A DNA stretch of 49,296 nt from Ectothiorhodospiraceae bacterium (GTDB lineage Bacteria; Pseudomonadota; Gammaproteobacteria; Nitrococcales; Halorhodospiraceae): the NCBI GenBank assembly GCA_003552625.1, contig PUNM01000093.1:1-49296 (forward strand). Direction: 5' to 3'. A program made the position numbers and the translations under genes. The first letter of the stretch is position 1. Each line of letters opens with the position of its first letter. Under the pieces are notes generated by a model. The model worked only from the letters and a program-made list of their open reading frames with translations. It ran no database searches and was not told where the DNA came from. Below, in pieces: positions 15,752 to 24,451 of this stretch.

Positions 15752-16972
15752 ATGGACTGGTTGCCGCCGCTGCAGACACCGCCGATTCTTCATCAGCCTG
15801 GAGGGCTAAGCCGTGTCCCGGACTGGCTCGGGCAGCAGCACGGCCAAGCCGGCAGCCTCTTACTGGTGACCGGGGAAACCACGTTGAAGCATGTGCGGTC
15901 CCTGGCCGACGTTGTCGAGCTGCTCGAGAAGGGCGGGTGGTCAGTCCACATCGTCCGTGTACCCGGGGAGCCGGCCCCCGACTGGATCGATGCGGTTCGC
16001 CAGCGGCTGTCAAAAAACCCACCCGATCAGGTTCTGGCGGTGGGGGGCGGAAGCGCGCTCGATGCTGGCAAGGCGCTGGCCGCTCTTTTCTGCGAGCAGG
16101 GTCCAGCGCAATCGTACCTGGAGGGGGTCGGGGATCGGCAGCCCTCCGGGAAGAGGTTGCCGTGGCTCGCGGTCCCGACGACCATGGGAACGGGGAGCGA
16201 GGTCACCCACAACGCGGTTCTCGGCCGTTCCGGCCTGCGTGACGGCTTCAAGCGATCCCTGCGCCATGCGGCGTACGCGGCCGACGGTGTGGTGCTGGAT
16301 GCGCGGCTGAGCCGGACCCTGCCCGAGTGGACGATCACCGCCTCGGGTATGGATGCGCTGTCGCAACTGTTGGAGAGCTATCTGGCGCCAACAAGCAACG
16401 CGTTGCTCGACGTCTGGCTGCTCCACGGGCTTCGGCTCTGCGGGGGGTCCCTGCCGGTGCTGTTACGACGACACGCGACTGAGGATCACGAAAACGCGCG
16501 CCACGAGATGGCCCTGGCAGCGTTACTCTCCGGTGTCGGCCTGACCCATACCGGACTGGGGGCTGTCCACGGACTGATCGGCCCCATGGGAGCCGTGGCG
16601 CCGGTCCCTCATGGTGTGGCTTGTGCTCGGGTCCTGCCGCCGGTTATGCGCCACAGCCTGGATCAGGCCCGGGCCGCGGGGCGCGAGGTCCAGGATTGGG
16701 TGGAGTCCCGTATGGCGCAGGCCGCCGCCTGCCTCGCCGGCGAGGGCCGGGCCGCCGTAAGCGCTTGCGAGGGCGCGGACATTCTGGTGGATACGCTGGA
16801 GCGGTGGATGGCCGATGCGGAGTCTCAGGGCGCTTTGCCGAGTCTCGGCGAGTACGGCTTTTCCGTGGAGCACCAGGAAGCCGTTCTCGAACGGGCCTCG
16901 GACCGTCGCAACCCGGTGGCTCTGAGCACGGCTCAGCGCCGCGCCATCCTGGAAGAGGCCCGAGGCGCTTAG
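15752..16972 (+). CDS. Iron-containing alcohol dehydrogenase family protein
   Basis: A 406-residue group III dehydrogenase. The N-terminal nucleotide domain has VLAVGGGSALDAGKA and PTTMGTGSEVT. In the helical metal domain, the family metal ligand Asp (GMDALSQLLE) is present, but the His four residues later is Gln. The His in AVHGLIGP is present, the following catalytic-site His is Gly, and the final ligand His in VPHGVACA is present. A known branch of the family shares the DALxQLxE and HGxxGPxG pattern, so this is a subfamily trait rather than damage; metal use may differ. The substrate is unknown. ATG 15752 is chosen; GTG 15743 is the alternative but sits only two bases from AGAGG. Confidence 0.82.
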   Translation: MDWLPPLQTPPILHQPGGLSRVPDWLGQQHGQAGSLLLVTGETTLKHVRSLADVVELLEKGGWSVHIVRVPGEPAPDWIDAVRQRLSKNPPDQVLAVGGGSALDAGKALAALFCEQGPAQSYLEGVGDRQPSGKRLPWLAVPTTMGTGSEVTHNAVLGRSGLRDGFKRSLRHAAYAADGVVLDARLSRTLPEWTITASGMDALSQLLESYLAPTSNALLDVWLLHGLRLCGGSLPVLLRRHATEDHENARHEMALAALLSGVGLTHTGLGAVHGLIGPMGAVAPVPHGVACARVLPPVMRHSLDQARAAGREVQDWVESRMAQAAACLAGEGRAAVSACEGADILVDTLERWMADAESQGALPSLGEYGFSVEHQEAVLERASDRRNPVALSTAQRRAILEEARGA

Positions 16973-16994
16973 TTCACATGGGCGCCGTCGTTGA

Positions 16995-18953
16995 TCACGA
17001 GGGCGTGCGACGCTCTTCGAGCTCCTGCCAACGCTCGTAGGCTGTCTCCAGCCGGGATTCGATCCCGGCGAGCTGGCTCTGAAGGTCCTTCAGTTCCTTT
17101 TCGCGTCCCTCTTGATAAAGATCCGGTTCGGCGAGGCGCTCGGTGAGTGCCTCCTGTTCCGCTTCCAACTGCTCGATCTGCTCGGGCAGCCGCTCCAGCT
17201 CTTGCTCTTCGTACCGGGAAAGACGCCTGGTCGTACCCTTGGTCTCCTTTGGCGCGCTCTCCGCCGCAGCCCCCGATGCGTCCGGTGTGCGATGCTGCGC
17301 CAGGCCCTGCGATACGGGCGCACGGTCGGAGTCAATGGCCCCCCGGGAGGGTGGCGGTGTAGGGCGTTGCCGGATCCAGTCGCTGTACCCGCCTGGGTAC
17401 TCGCGAAAGCGTCCCTCACCTTCGTAGGCAAGGGACTGGGTGACCACGGCGTCGAGAAAGGCACGATCGTGGCTGACCACGAGCACCGTTCCCTGGAACT
17501 CGAGCAGACGCTCCTCGAGCAGCTCCAGGGTATCCGCATCCAGATCGTTGGTCGGCTCGTCAAGCACCAGCAGGTTGGCGGGCTGGCTGAAGAGGCGTGC
17601 TAGAAGCAGCCGGTTGCGTTCTCCGCCGGAGAGGGCGCGGACCGGCTGGCGGGCGCGCTGCGGCGGGAAGAGGAAGTCCTGAAGATAACTGAGCACGTGG
17701 CGGCTCTTACCGGCGACCTCGATGTGCTCGCGGCCGCCGCCGACGTTATCCTGAACCGAAGCATCCTCATCGAGTACCGCCCGCTGCTGATCAAAGTAGG
17801 CAATATCCAGTCGGGTGCCGCGGCGGACCTGCCCTGCCGTCGGCTCCAACTCCCCGAGCAGCAGACGGATCAGGGTTGTTTTGCCGCACCCGTTGGGGCC
17901 GATGATCCCGACCTTGTCGCCGCGGAGGATGGTGGTTTCCAGGTCACGAATGACCGTCTCGCCCCCGTAGTCAAAGGCGACGTCGCTGGCTTCGGCGACA
18001 ATCTTTCCGGAACGCTCTGCTTCCTGAACCTGGAACCGGGCTCGCCCGGTCTGCTCGCGACGCTGTGCGCGCTCGGCCCGCATGCGCTGTAACTCGCGGA
18101 CCCGCCCTTGGTTGCGGGTTCGGCGCGCCTTGATCCCCTGGCGGATCCAGGCCTCTTCCTGGGCCAGCTTGCGGTCGAACTCGGCCTGCTGCTGAGCCTC
18201 GGCATTCAGCCGTTCCTCTTTGCGCCGGAGGTAGTTTTGGTAATCCCCGGGGTAGCTGATCGCCGCGCCGCGGTCGATCTCGACGATGCGCGTCGCCAGG
18301 CTCTGGAGAAAGGCGCGATCGTGGGTGATGAACAGCAGTGCGCCGCTCCAATCATTCAGGAATGCCTCCAGCCAGGTGATCGCGTCGATATCCAGGTGGT
18401 TGGTGGGCTCGTCGAGCAGGAGCAGGTCCGGCTGGGTGACCAGGGCCTGACCGAGCAGCACGCGGCGCTGAACGCCGCCCGAGAGGGTATCCAGCCGGGC
18501 ATCCGGCGGCAGCTCGAGGCGAGTGAGGACGCTCTCGACGCGCTGTTTCAGATCCCATCCACCGCGAGCGTCAATCGCGTCCTGACAGCGTTGGAGTTCA
18601 TCGAGTTGATCCGGCGCGCCGCTGGCGACGGCCTCTGCCGCCAAATGGTAGCGCTCGAGCCAGTGACCGAGCTCTCCGAGTCCGACTGCGACGTTCTGAT
18701 AGACGGTGCCCGAGGGCTGCTCGGGGAGTTCCTGTGCCAGCTTGGCGATCCGGGTTCCCGCATCGCATAGGATGCTGCCCTCATCGGCTTCAAGTTCGCC
18801 GGTGATCAGCCGCAGTAGTGTCGATTTTCCGGCTCCGTTGCGGCCAACCAAACAGACGCGCTCACCAGCCTCCACACTGATGTCGATCTGCTCAAGCAAG
18901 GGCGGGTGGTGGCCGAGGGCAAGCTGGACATTGCGCAGTTCGAGTAGTGGCAA
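16995..18953 (-). CDS. uup: ABC-F ATPase Uup-like
   Basis: A 652-residue soluble ABC-F protein with two ATPase domains. Domain 1: GRNGAGKST Walker A, LSGGVQRRVLLGQAL signature, LLLLDEPTNHLD Walker B. A linker helix rich in Arg/Glu (KARRTRNQGRVRELQRM) follows. Domain 2: GPNGCGKTT, LSGGERNRLLLA, LVLDEPTNDLD. A proline/serine-rich spacer leads to a C-terminal coiled coil (about 570-650), as in Uup. ABC-F proteins act on ribosomes; Uup is also linked to DNA-structure metabolism and transposon excision. The start is TTG, supported by GAGGA six or seven bases upstream and by the MPLLELRNVQLALG opening. It is divergent from the MBL-fold gene. Confidence 0.9.
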   Translation of the reverse strand: MPLLELRNVQLALGHHPPLLEQIDISVEAGERVCLVGRNGAGKSTLLRLITGELEADEGSILCDAGTRIAKLAQELPEQPSGTVYQNVAVGLGELGHWLERYHLAAEAVASGAPDQLDELQRCQDAIDARGGWDLKQRVESVLTRLELPPDARLDTLSGGVQRRVLLGQALVTQPDLLLLDEPTNHLDIDAITWLEAFLNDWSGALLFITHDRAFLQSLATRIVEIDRGAAISYPGDYQNYLRRKEERLNAEAQQQAEFDRKLAQEEAWIRQGIKARRTRNQGRVRELQRMRAERAQRREQTGRARFQVQEAERSGKIVAEASDVAFDYGGETVIRDLETTILRGDKVGIIGPNGCGKTTLIRLLLGELEPTAGQVRRGTRLDIAYFDQQRAVLDEDASVQDNVGGGREHIEVAGKSRHVLSYLQDFLFPPQRARQPVRALSGGERNRLLLARLFSQPANLLVLDEPTNDLDADTLELLEERLLEFQGTVLVVSHDRAFLDAVVTQSLAYEGEGRFREYPGGYSDWIRQRPTPPPSRGAIDSDRAPVSQGLAQHRTPDASGAAAESAPKETKGTTRRLSRYEEQELERLPEQIEQLEAEQEALTERLAEPDLYQEGREKELKDLQSQLAGIESRLETAYERWQELEERRTPS

Positions 18954-19076
18954 AGGGAGTCCTCAAGGCTCTCAGTTGCAGGGTTGCGGCCGCGGCGCTG
19001 GTTGCCCCGGCTCAGGCTGCGGCATGATAGCGTAGATCGGGTTATGACCCACTATTCAAGCAAAAGGAGGTGCGCC

Positions 19077-19994
19077 GTGGACAGCATCCGCTCGCGTACC
19101 GGCGTTCAGGTGGAGGTGATGGACCTCCATTTCCAGGGCAAATCGAATCTCATTGCCAGCTATCTGGTGCGCCATCCGGGTGGGGCGCTGATCATCGAGA
19201 CCGGCCCGGGTACAACGGTGGGAGGCCTGGAGCTGGAACTCCGCCGGCGGGGCCTTCGCCCGGAGGATGTCACCCACGTCCTGATTACCCATATCCACCT
19301 GGATCACGCGGGCGCTGCCGGTTGGCTGGCACGCCAGGGTGCACATATTTACGTCCACCCCAAGGGCGCGCCCCATCTGGTGGATCCGGAGAAGCTTCTG
19401 ACAAGCGCCGGGCGGATCTACGGGGACGATATGGATCGCCTCTGGGGCGAATTCCTCGCCGTCCCCGAGGAGCAAATCACCACGCTGGACGACGGGGACG
19501 AACTGGCCGTCGGGGGCGTTGGGATCGTGGCCCTGGATACGCCCGGGCACGCGGAGCACCATCTCGCATTTCTGCTCGATGATATCTGCTTCACCGGCGA
19601 TGTCGCCGGCGTACGGATGCCCCACTCGGGTGCAGTGGTGCCGCCGATGCCACCTCCGGAGTTCGACCCGGAGCGCTGGCGGCGCAGCCTGGAGCATATC
19701 GAGGCGCAGAAGCCCGAGTACTTGGCTCCCACGCACTTTGGGCTCTTTCTGGACCCGCCGGAGCATTTGGCTGCATTGCGGCGTGGTCTCAAGGCTGCAG
19801 AGCGCTGGGCGGAGGAAGCCGTTCCCGTCGCCGACTCGGTGGAGGCGCTGCAGGAGCAGTACACGGCGTGGCTGCGGGAGTGGACCCGGGAGCAGGGTCT
19901 GGACGCCGACGACTGGCCCCGCCATGAGGCGATCAATCCGGCCTGGATGTCGGCGCTGGGACTGCGCCGCTATTGGAAGAAAAAGCACAACTGA
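19077..19994 (+). CDS. MBL-fold metallo-hydrolase
   Basis: A 305-residue protein with the metallo-beta-lactamase fold. The metal motif THIHLDHAG (H-x-H-x-D-H) is complete, followed by DTPGHAEHH, the Asp in CFTGDVAG and a late His in LAPTHFGLF. The start is GTG at 19077, preceded by an ideal AAGGAGG at six bases; longer upstream frames are rejected. The C-terminal helical part (HLAALRRGLKAAERWAEE) resembles glyoxalase II/thioesterase-like members. It begins a rightward group with the acyl-CoA ligase (34-base gap) and thiD, so a thioester or lactone substrate is a reasonable guess only. Confidence 0.85.
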   Translation: MDSIRSRTGVQVEVMDLHFQGKSNLIASYLVRHPGGALIIETGPGTTVGGLELELRRRGLRPEDVTHVLITHIHLDHAGAAGWLARQGAHIYVHPKGAPHLVDPEKLLTSAGRIYGDDMDRLWGEFLAVPEEQITTLDDGDELAVGGVGIVALDTPGHAEHHLAFLLDDICFTGDVAGVRMPHSGAVVPPMPPPEFDPERWRRSLEHIEAQKPEYLAPTHFGLFLDPPEHLAALRRGLKAAERWAEEAVPVADSVEALQEQYTAWLREWTREQGLDADDWPRHEAINPAWMSALGLRRYWKKKHN

Positions 19995-20028
19995 TTCGCC
20001 TGGCGGATCCTGAAAACGAGGAGGGTGC

Positions 20029-21624
20029 ATGGCAACGGTCGGGCCGAGTTACGACCATCTGCCGATGGACTGGGTCGGTAACTGGTCGGGCAGGCGTGCT
20101 GCCCTGACCCCGCACCAACCGGCGATCTACGAACCCGACTCGGGTCGCTACCAGACATTCCGGGAAATGGATCAGCGCGCTGAGCGGTGTGCTGCGCTGC
20201 TCAGCGACGGCCTGGGTATTCGAGCCGGTGACCCGGTCTGTCTGCTGAGTCGGAATCGCCTGGAGGCGCTGGACCTCTATTTCGCCTGCGGGAAAATCGG
20301 GGCCGTGCTGGCGCCGCTCTCTTACCGCCTGGCCCGTCCGGAGCTCGACGACCTCGTCCGGCGTATCCGGCCACGCGCGCTGTTTTTCGACGAGGCATTC
20401 GTGGAACGGGCAAGGGAGCTGGCGCTAACGCCCGGGGCGGAACGCGTCGAACTCGCCGATGGCGGTGGCCTTTACTATGACGCAGTGGATGGCGGCGATC
20501 CTGTCCCGGAGACCTACAACCGGGCGCTGCCCCTGTCCGCGCCGTTTTTGTATGTGCATACAGGAGGGACGACGGCCACGCCGAAGATCTGCATCGTCTC
20601 CCATCGCCAGATGGTCTGGAATGCGGTGGACATACTCGCGAGCAGTGGAGGTGCGCTGGGGCCTCAATCAGAGCTTTTGACCTTTCCGCTCTTCCACATT
20701 GGCGGCTGGAACACCCTGACCCCGGTCTATTACGCCGGTGGCTATACGGTGATGCCGCGAAGCTTCGACCCGGGGCAGTCTCTGGAGCTGCTCGAAGAAG
20801 AGGGGATCACGCATTTCGGGGCGGTGGAGGCAATGCTTCAGCTCATCTCGGAGCACCCGCAGTTTGCGGCGGCGGACATGAGCACGCTGGAGAGCATCAC
20901 GACCGCCGGTGCCCCCTGTTCCGCCTGGACCATGCAGCCCTTCTGGGAGCGGGGAGTGCGGGTTAGTCAGTCTTACGGCCTGACCGAGGCCGGGCCGTCG
21001 AACTTCCTCTACGTTGGGGCGGATCAGGGCCTCGATGAACTGCGGGAGCATCACGACTCGGTGGGGACGTCGATGTTTCACACCGACTACCGCATCGTGG
21101 ATCCGGGCAGTCGCGAGCCGGTGGAGCGGGGGCAGGTGGGCGTGCTGCTCATGCGAAGTCCCCATAATTTTGACGGTTACCTGGATGAGCCGGAGCGCAG
21201 TGAGCAGACCCTGCTCGACGGCGGCTGGGTCTATTCCGGCGATCTGGCGCATGAGGATGACGAGGGATACGTCCGCCTTGTGGGACGGGTTGACAATATG
21301 TTCATCAGTGGTGGCGAAAACTGCTCACCGGAAGAGGTCGAGGAGGTGCTGATCCATCATGCCGGTATCCATCGGGCGGCGGTGGTGGGGGTCGCTGATA
21401 GCCGCTGGGGACAGGTGCCGATGGCCGCGGTGGTCGCTCGTCCCGGATCGGATGTCGATGAGGAGCAGATCCGCCAGTATGCGCAGCGGGAACTCGCCGC
21501 ATACAAGGTGCCCCGCCGGATCCTCTTCTGGGGAGAGCTTCCGCTGACCGGTGCTGGCAAGGTGGATCGGCAGAAAGTCCACGATCAGGTGCGGCGGGAG
21601 TTGGAAGAACCGGATAAGGAGTAG
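20029..21624 (+). CDS. AMP-binding acyl-CoA ligase
   Basis: A 531-residue adenylate-forming enzyme that activates a carboxylic acid with ATP and joins it to CoA. The phosphate-binding loop is YVHTGGTTATPK, a variant of the family TSGTTGxPK. Later motifs are SYGLTEAGPSN, WVYSGDLAHEDDEGYVRLVGRVDNM and the C-terminal hinge with FISGGENCSPEEVE; the catalytic lysine sits in LTGAGKVDRQ. An AGGAGG ribosome site precedes the ATG. Medium/long-chain fatty acyl or aromatic acids are the usual substrates; which applies is not decided by the sequence. It lies between an MBL-fold hydrolase and thiD, and its stop is four bases before the thiD start. Confidence 0.85.
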   Translation: MATVGPSYDHLPMDWVGNWSGRRAALTPHQPAIYEPDSGRYQTFREMDQRAERCAALLSDGLGIRAGDPVCLLSRNRLEALDLYFACGKIGAVLAPLSYRLARPELDDLVRRIRPRALFFDEAFVERARELALTPGAERVELADGGGLYYDAVDGGDPVPETYNRALPLSAPFLYVHTGGTTATPKICIVSHRQMVWNAVDILASSGGALGPQSELLTFPLFHIGGWNTLTPVYYAGGYTVMPRSFDPGQSLELLEEEGITHFGAVEAMLQLISEHPQFAAADMSTLESITTAGAPCSAWTMQPFWERGVRVSQSYGLTEAGPSNFLYVGADQGLDELREHHDSVGTSMFHTDYRIVDPGSREPVERGQVGVLLMRSPHNFDGYLDEPERSEQTLLDGGWVYSGDLAHEDDEGYVRLVGRVDNMFISGGENCSPEEVEEVLIHHAGIHRAAVVGVADSRWGQVPMAAVVARPGSDVDEEQIRQYAQRELAAYKVPRRILFWGELPLTGAGKVDRQKVHDQVRRELEEPDKE

Positions 21625-21628
21625 GCCG

Positions 21629-22462
21629 ATGGATCGCTTCGGAAATGCGCGACTGTTGATCGTGGCGGGCTCGGATTCAGGAGGGGGTGCCGGCATTCAG
21701 GCTGATTTGAAGGCGGCCATGGCGCTTGGGGCCTACGCCACCACGGCAATCACGGCACTCACTGCGCAAAACACCCTCGGCGTGCAAGGGGTTCACACAA
21801 TTCCGCCCGGTTTCATCCGCGATCAAATGGCCTCCGTGCTCGATGATATCGGCGCGGATAGCATCAAGACCGGCATGTTGCACGATACCGCCGTTATCGA
21901 TGCGGTGGCCGCGGAACTGGACGCGCGTGCGCCGACGGTGCCGCTGATCATCGATCCCGTCATGGTCGCCCAAAGCGGTGACCGCCTTCTGGCCGAGGCC
22001 GCCGCCGATCGGCTGCGCCATGTCCTTGTGCCCCGTGCGACGCTGCTAACGCCCAATCTTCCGGAGGCGGAGGTTCTTCTCGAGCGTGCCATTGCGGGTC
22101 CGGACGCCATGGAAGAGGCTGCTCAGGAGTTGCGCGCCCTCGGTCCGGAGGCGGTCCTTCTTAAAGGAGGGCATGCGGAGGGGCAAGAGGTCGTGGATGT
22201 CCTTGCTACGGGTGGCGGGGTGGAATCGTTCCGGACCCCGCGACTGGCGACGACCTCCAACCATGGGACCGGGTGCACGCTGGCCAGCGCCATCGCGGCC
22301 GGCGTTGCGCAAGGGTTATGCCTGCGGGACGCCGTTGCTCGGGGGCGCGCCTACCTGCTGGAAGCGCTGCGTCAGGCCCGTGGCCTGGGCAACGGGGCCG
22401 GGCCGGTCAATCATATGTTCGGCGTATCGCCCTTTAACGGCGGCGCCACGGGGTCGGAGTAG
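21629..22462 (+). CDS. thiD: Hydroxymethylpyrimidine/phosphomethylpyrimidine kinase
   Basis: A 277-residue ribokinase-fold enzyme that phosphorylates HMP and HMP-phosphate in thiamine synthesis. Family features: GSDSGGGAGIQADLK at the N-terminus, TALTAQNTLGV, DPVMVAQSGD and the anion-hole NHGTGCTLASAIAAG. Length is normal. AAGGAG precedes ATG 21629. It is the third gene of the MBL/acyl-CoA ligase group, with no TPP riboswitch in front; other thiamine genes are not nearby, so it probably serves salvage or scattered synthesis. Confidence 0.93.
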   Translation: MDRFGNARLLIVAGSDSGGGAGIQADLKAAMALGAYATTAITALTAQNTLGVQGVHTIPPGFIRDQMASVLDDIGADSIKTGMLHDTAVIDAVAAELDARAPTVPLIIDPVMVAQSGDRLLAEAAADRLRHVLVPRATLLTPNLPEAEVLLERAIAGPDAMEEAAQELRALGPEAVLLKGGHAEGQEVVDVLATGGGVESFRTPRLATTSNHGTGCTLASAIAAGVAQGLCLRDAVARGRAYLLEALRQARGLGNGAGPVNHMFGVSPFNGGATGSE

Positions 22463-22494
22463 CGGGCTTCTCCTTGGTGGATTTGTGCGGCAGA

Positions 22495-22529
22495 TTGGCA
22501 CATCCCCTAAAATGGACTAGAATGGTCCA
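22495..22529 (+). promoter_or_regulatory. Promoter with overlapping IscR type-1-like operator
   Basis: A sigma-70 promoter TTGGCA (22495-22500), 17-base spacer, TAGAAT (22518-22523) stands in front of the IscR-like gene. An inverted repeat TGGAC-N7-GTCCA (22513-22529) covers the -10 element. Its core GACTAGAATGGTC matches the type-1 IscR core GACTAAAATAGTC at 11 of 13 positions. This arrangement is that of an autorepressed iscR promoter. The pieces are read directly; autorepression is inferred. Confidence 0.65.
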
Positions 22530-22569
22530 CAATGCTGCTGCCAGCCCATACCAACGAGGGGATTGAGCC

Positions 22570-23100
22570 ATGACGCGTCTGGATACGAGTGCCCTGGTCC
22601 AGGTGACCGCCCGCGGACGCTACGCCGTTGGGGCCGTGATGCACATCGCGCTGCACGACGAGATTGGCCCTGTGCCGCTTGCGGAGATCTCGGTTTGCCA
22701 GAATATCTCGACCTCTTACGTCGATCAGATCTTCGCTGATCTTCGCCCCTCGGGGATCATTGAGGGGATTCCGGGGCCGGGCGGCGGGTACCGGCTCGCA
22801 CGGCCGGCTGAGCAAGTGACTGTGGCCGAAATCCTGGCCGCCGTGGAGCGGCGTGAGGCGGGGACGGCTTACCGCAGCGCCCTCGAGGGCGCGGTGTGGA
22901 CACGGCTGATGGGGGATATCGCGCACTTCATGGCTACGCTGACCGTCGCCGATCTGGTGGAGCGGCCCGCGGCCCGGGAGTGGCTGGCCCGGCAGTACCA
23001 GGCGGGTCCGTGGCGCTGTGAGGTTTGCGGGGTCCTATCGGACCGCGGACACAAGGTCGGCCCTGGCAAAGCCGGCCACGGCGCGCGGCGGCTGCGTTAG
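22570..23100 (+). CDS. Rrf2-family regulator, IscR-like but lacking the Fe-S cysteine loop
   Basis: A 176-residue winged-helix regulator. The N-terminal half follows IscR closely ([37 protein letters not shown], then [24 protein letters not shown]). In IscR the next segment carries three cysteines that hold a [2Fe-2S] cluster; here [19 protein letters not shown] joins straight to the next helix, so about a dozen residues and all three cysteines are absent. Remaining cysteines are Cys43 and a C-terminal pair Cys150/Cys153 (CEVC) just before a basic Lys/Arg-rich tail. GAGGGG precedes the ATG. It has its own promoter with an operator-like repeat and converges on ispG with a four-base stop overlap. 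The loss suggests cluster-independent DNA binding or sensing through the CxxC. Confidence 0.85.
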   Translation: MTRLDTSALVQVTARGRYAVGAVMHIALHDEIGPVPLAEISVCQNISTSYVDQIFADLRPSGIIEGIPGPGGGYRLARPAEQVTVAEILAAVERREAGTAYRSALEGAVWTRLMGDIAHFMATLTVADLVERPAAREWLARQYQAGPWRCEVCGVLSDRGHKVGPGKAGHGARRLR

Positions 23101-24347
23101 CTGCCGCCGCCGAAGCGGCGTTCTATGTACGCCTCGACAATTTGCTCGAACTCCTCGGCAATACCGTCGCCCTTGAGGGTTACCGAGCGTTCCCCGTCGA
23201 TAAAGACCGGGGCGACGGGTTGTTCTCCCGCCCCCGGAAGACTGATACCGATGTCTGCATGGCGGCTCTCGCCGGGGCCGTTGACGACGCACCCCATCAC
23301 GGCAATGCGCAGGGATTCCACGCCGGGGTAGGCCTCACGCCACTGAGGCATGCGCTCATCGATATGGGAGCGAATATGCTCCGCGAGCCGCTGGAAGAAG
23401 TCGCTGGAGGTGCGGCCGCAGCCCGGGCAGGCGGTCACCCGCGGCGTGAAATCGCGCAGCCCCATGCTCTGCAGAACCTGCTGGGCTACTTCCACCTCCC
23501 GGGTTCGGGCGCCGCCCGGATCCGGGGTCAGCGAGACGCGGACCGTGTCCCCGATGCCTTCCTGAAGCAGAATCGCCAGCGCTGCCGACGAAGAGACGAT
23601 CCCGGGGGTGCCCATGCCGGCCTCGGTCAACCCCAGATGCAGCGGGTAGTCGCAGCGCTGGGCCAAGTCTCGGTAGACGGCCACCAGATCCTGAACTCCG
23701 CTCATCTTGCAGGAGAGGATGATGCGGTCACCCGGAAGCCCCAGCGATTCGGCTTGCTCGGCGCTCTCCACGGCCGAGGTGACGACGGCATCCCGCATAA
23801 CCGCTTCGGGCGGTTGCGGCTCCGCCAGTTGGGCATTGGCGTCCATGAGCCGCGTCAGCACGCTGTCGTCCAGACTGCCCCAGTTGACCCCGATGCGCAC
23901 CGGGAGGTCGTACTCACGGGCGATATCGATCATCTCCGCGAATTGTGGGTCGCGACGGCTCCCCTTGCCGACATTGCCCGGGTTGATCCGCATCTTGGCG
24001 ATGGCCTGGGCGCAGGCGGGGTGCCGGCGCAGCAGTTTGTGCCCGTTGAAGTGGAAGTCACCGACCAGCGGTACTTGGATTCCCATCTGTTCCAGGCGGT
24101 CACGAATCCGCGGAACGGCTTCCGCCGCCTGTTCGTTGTTAATCGTGACGCGAACCAGTTCGGATCCGGCGCGGGCGAGATCCGCAACCTGGACGGCCGT
24201 TGCGACTTCATCGGCCGTGTCGGTGTCCGTCATCGACTGGACGACGATGGGCTGATCCCCGCCGATGGCGAGATCGCCCACCCGCACGGTGCGGGTGCGC
24301 CGGCGGGGACTGGGTTGAGCAAGCGGGGGTCGGGTGTGTGCATCCAT
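23097..24347 (-). CDS. ispG: 4-hydroxy-3-methylbut-2-en-1-yl diphosphate synthase
   Basis: A 416-residue IspG (GcpE), the [4Fe-4S] enzyme of the MEP isoprenoid pathway that makes HMBPP. The TIM-barrel part shows [38 protein letters not shown] and IGVNWGSLD. The cluster domain has the cysteines in [12 protein letters not shown] and [11 protein letters not shown], with the final Glu. ATG 24347 fits the normal N-terminus; an in-frame start 14 codons upstream is less likely. It converges on the IscR-like gene, their stop codons overlapping. Confidence 0.95.
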   Translation of the reverse strand: MDAHTRPPLAQPSPRRRTRTVRVGDLAIGGDQPIVVQSMTDTDTADEVATAVQVADLARAGSELVRVTINNEQAAEAVPRIRDRLEQMGIQVPLVGDFHFNGHKLLRRHPACAQAIAKMRINPGNVGKGSRRDPQFAEMIDIAREYDLPVRIGVNWGSLDDSVLTRLMDANAQLAEPQPPEAVMRDAVVTSAVESAEQAESLGLPGDRIILSCKMSGVQDLVAVYRDLAQRCDYPLHLGLTEAGMGTPGIVSSSAALAILLQEGIGDTVRVSLTPDPGGARTREVEVAQQVLQSMGLRDFTPRVTACPGCGRTSSDFFQRLAEHIRSHIDERMPQWREAYPGVESLRIAVMGCVVNGPGESRHADIGISLPGAGEQPVAPVFIDGERSVTLKGDGIAEEFEQIVEAYIERRFGGGS

Positions 24348-24451
24348 ACCCGATATTGTACCGGACTTGGCGCAGAATCCGGAAAGCATTCAGGCTAAGG
24401 GTATTCGAACCCGCCGTGGCAAAACGGCGCTGTACCAGAAATGGAGGAGAG

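Noticed and set aside
19995-21628. TPP riboswitch controlling thiD
   Set aside because: thiD is internal to an operon and no thi-box sequence is visible before the unit.
23025-24398. 457-codon rightward ORF over ispG
   Set aside because: Antisense shadow of a well-conserved gene in G+C-rich DNA.
24390-24435. T-arm-like GGGTATTCGAACCC suggesting a tRNA
   Set aside because: No acceptor, D or anticodon arms can be folded around it, and it lies in the short ispG-GST promoter gap.
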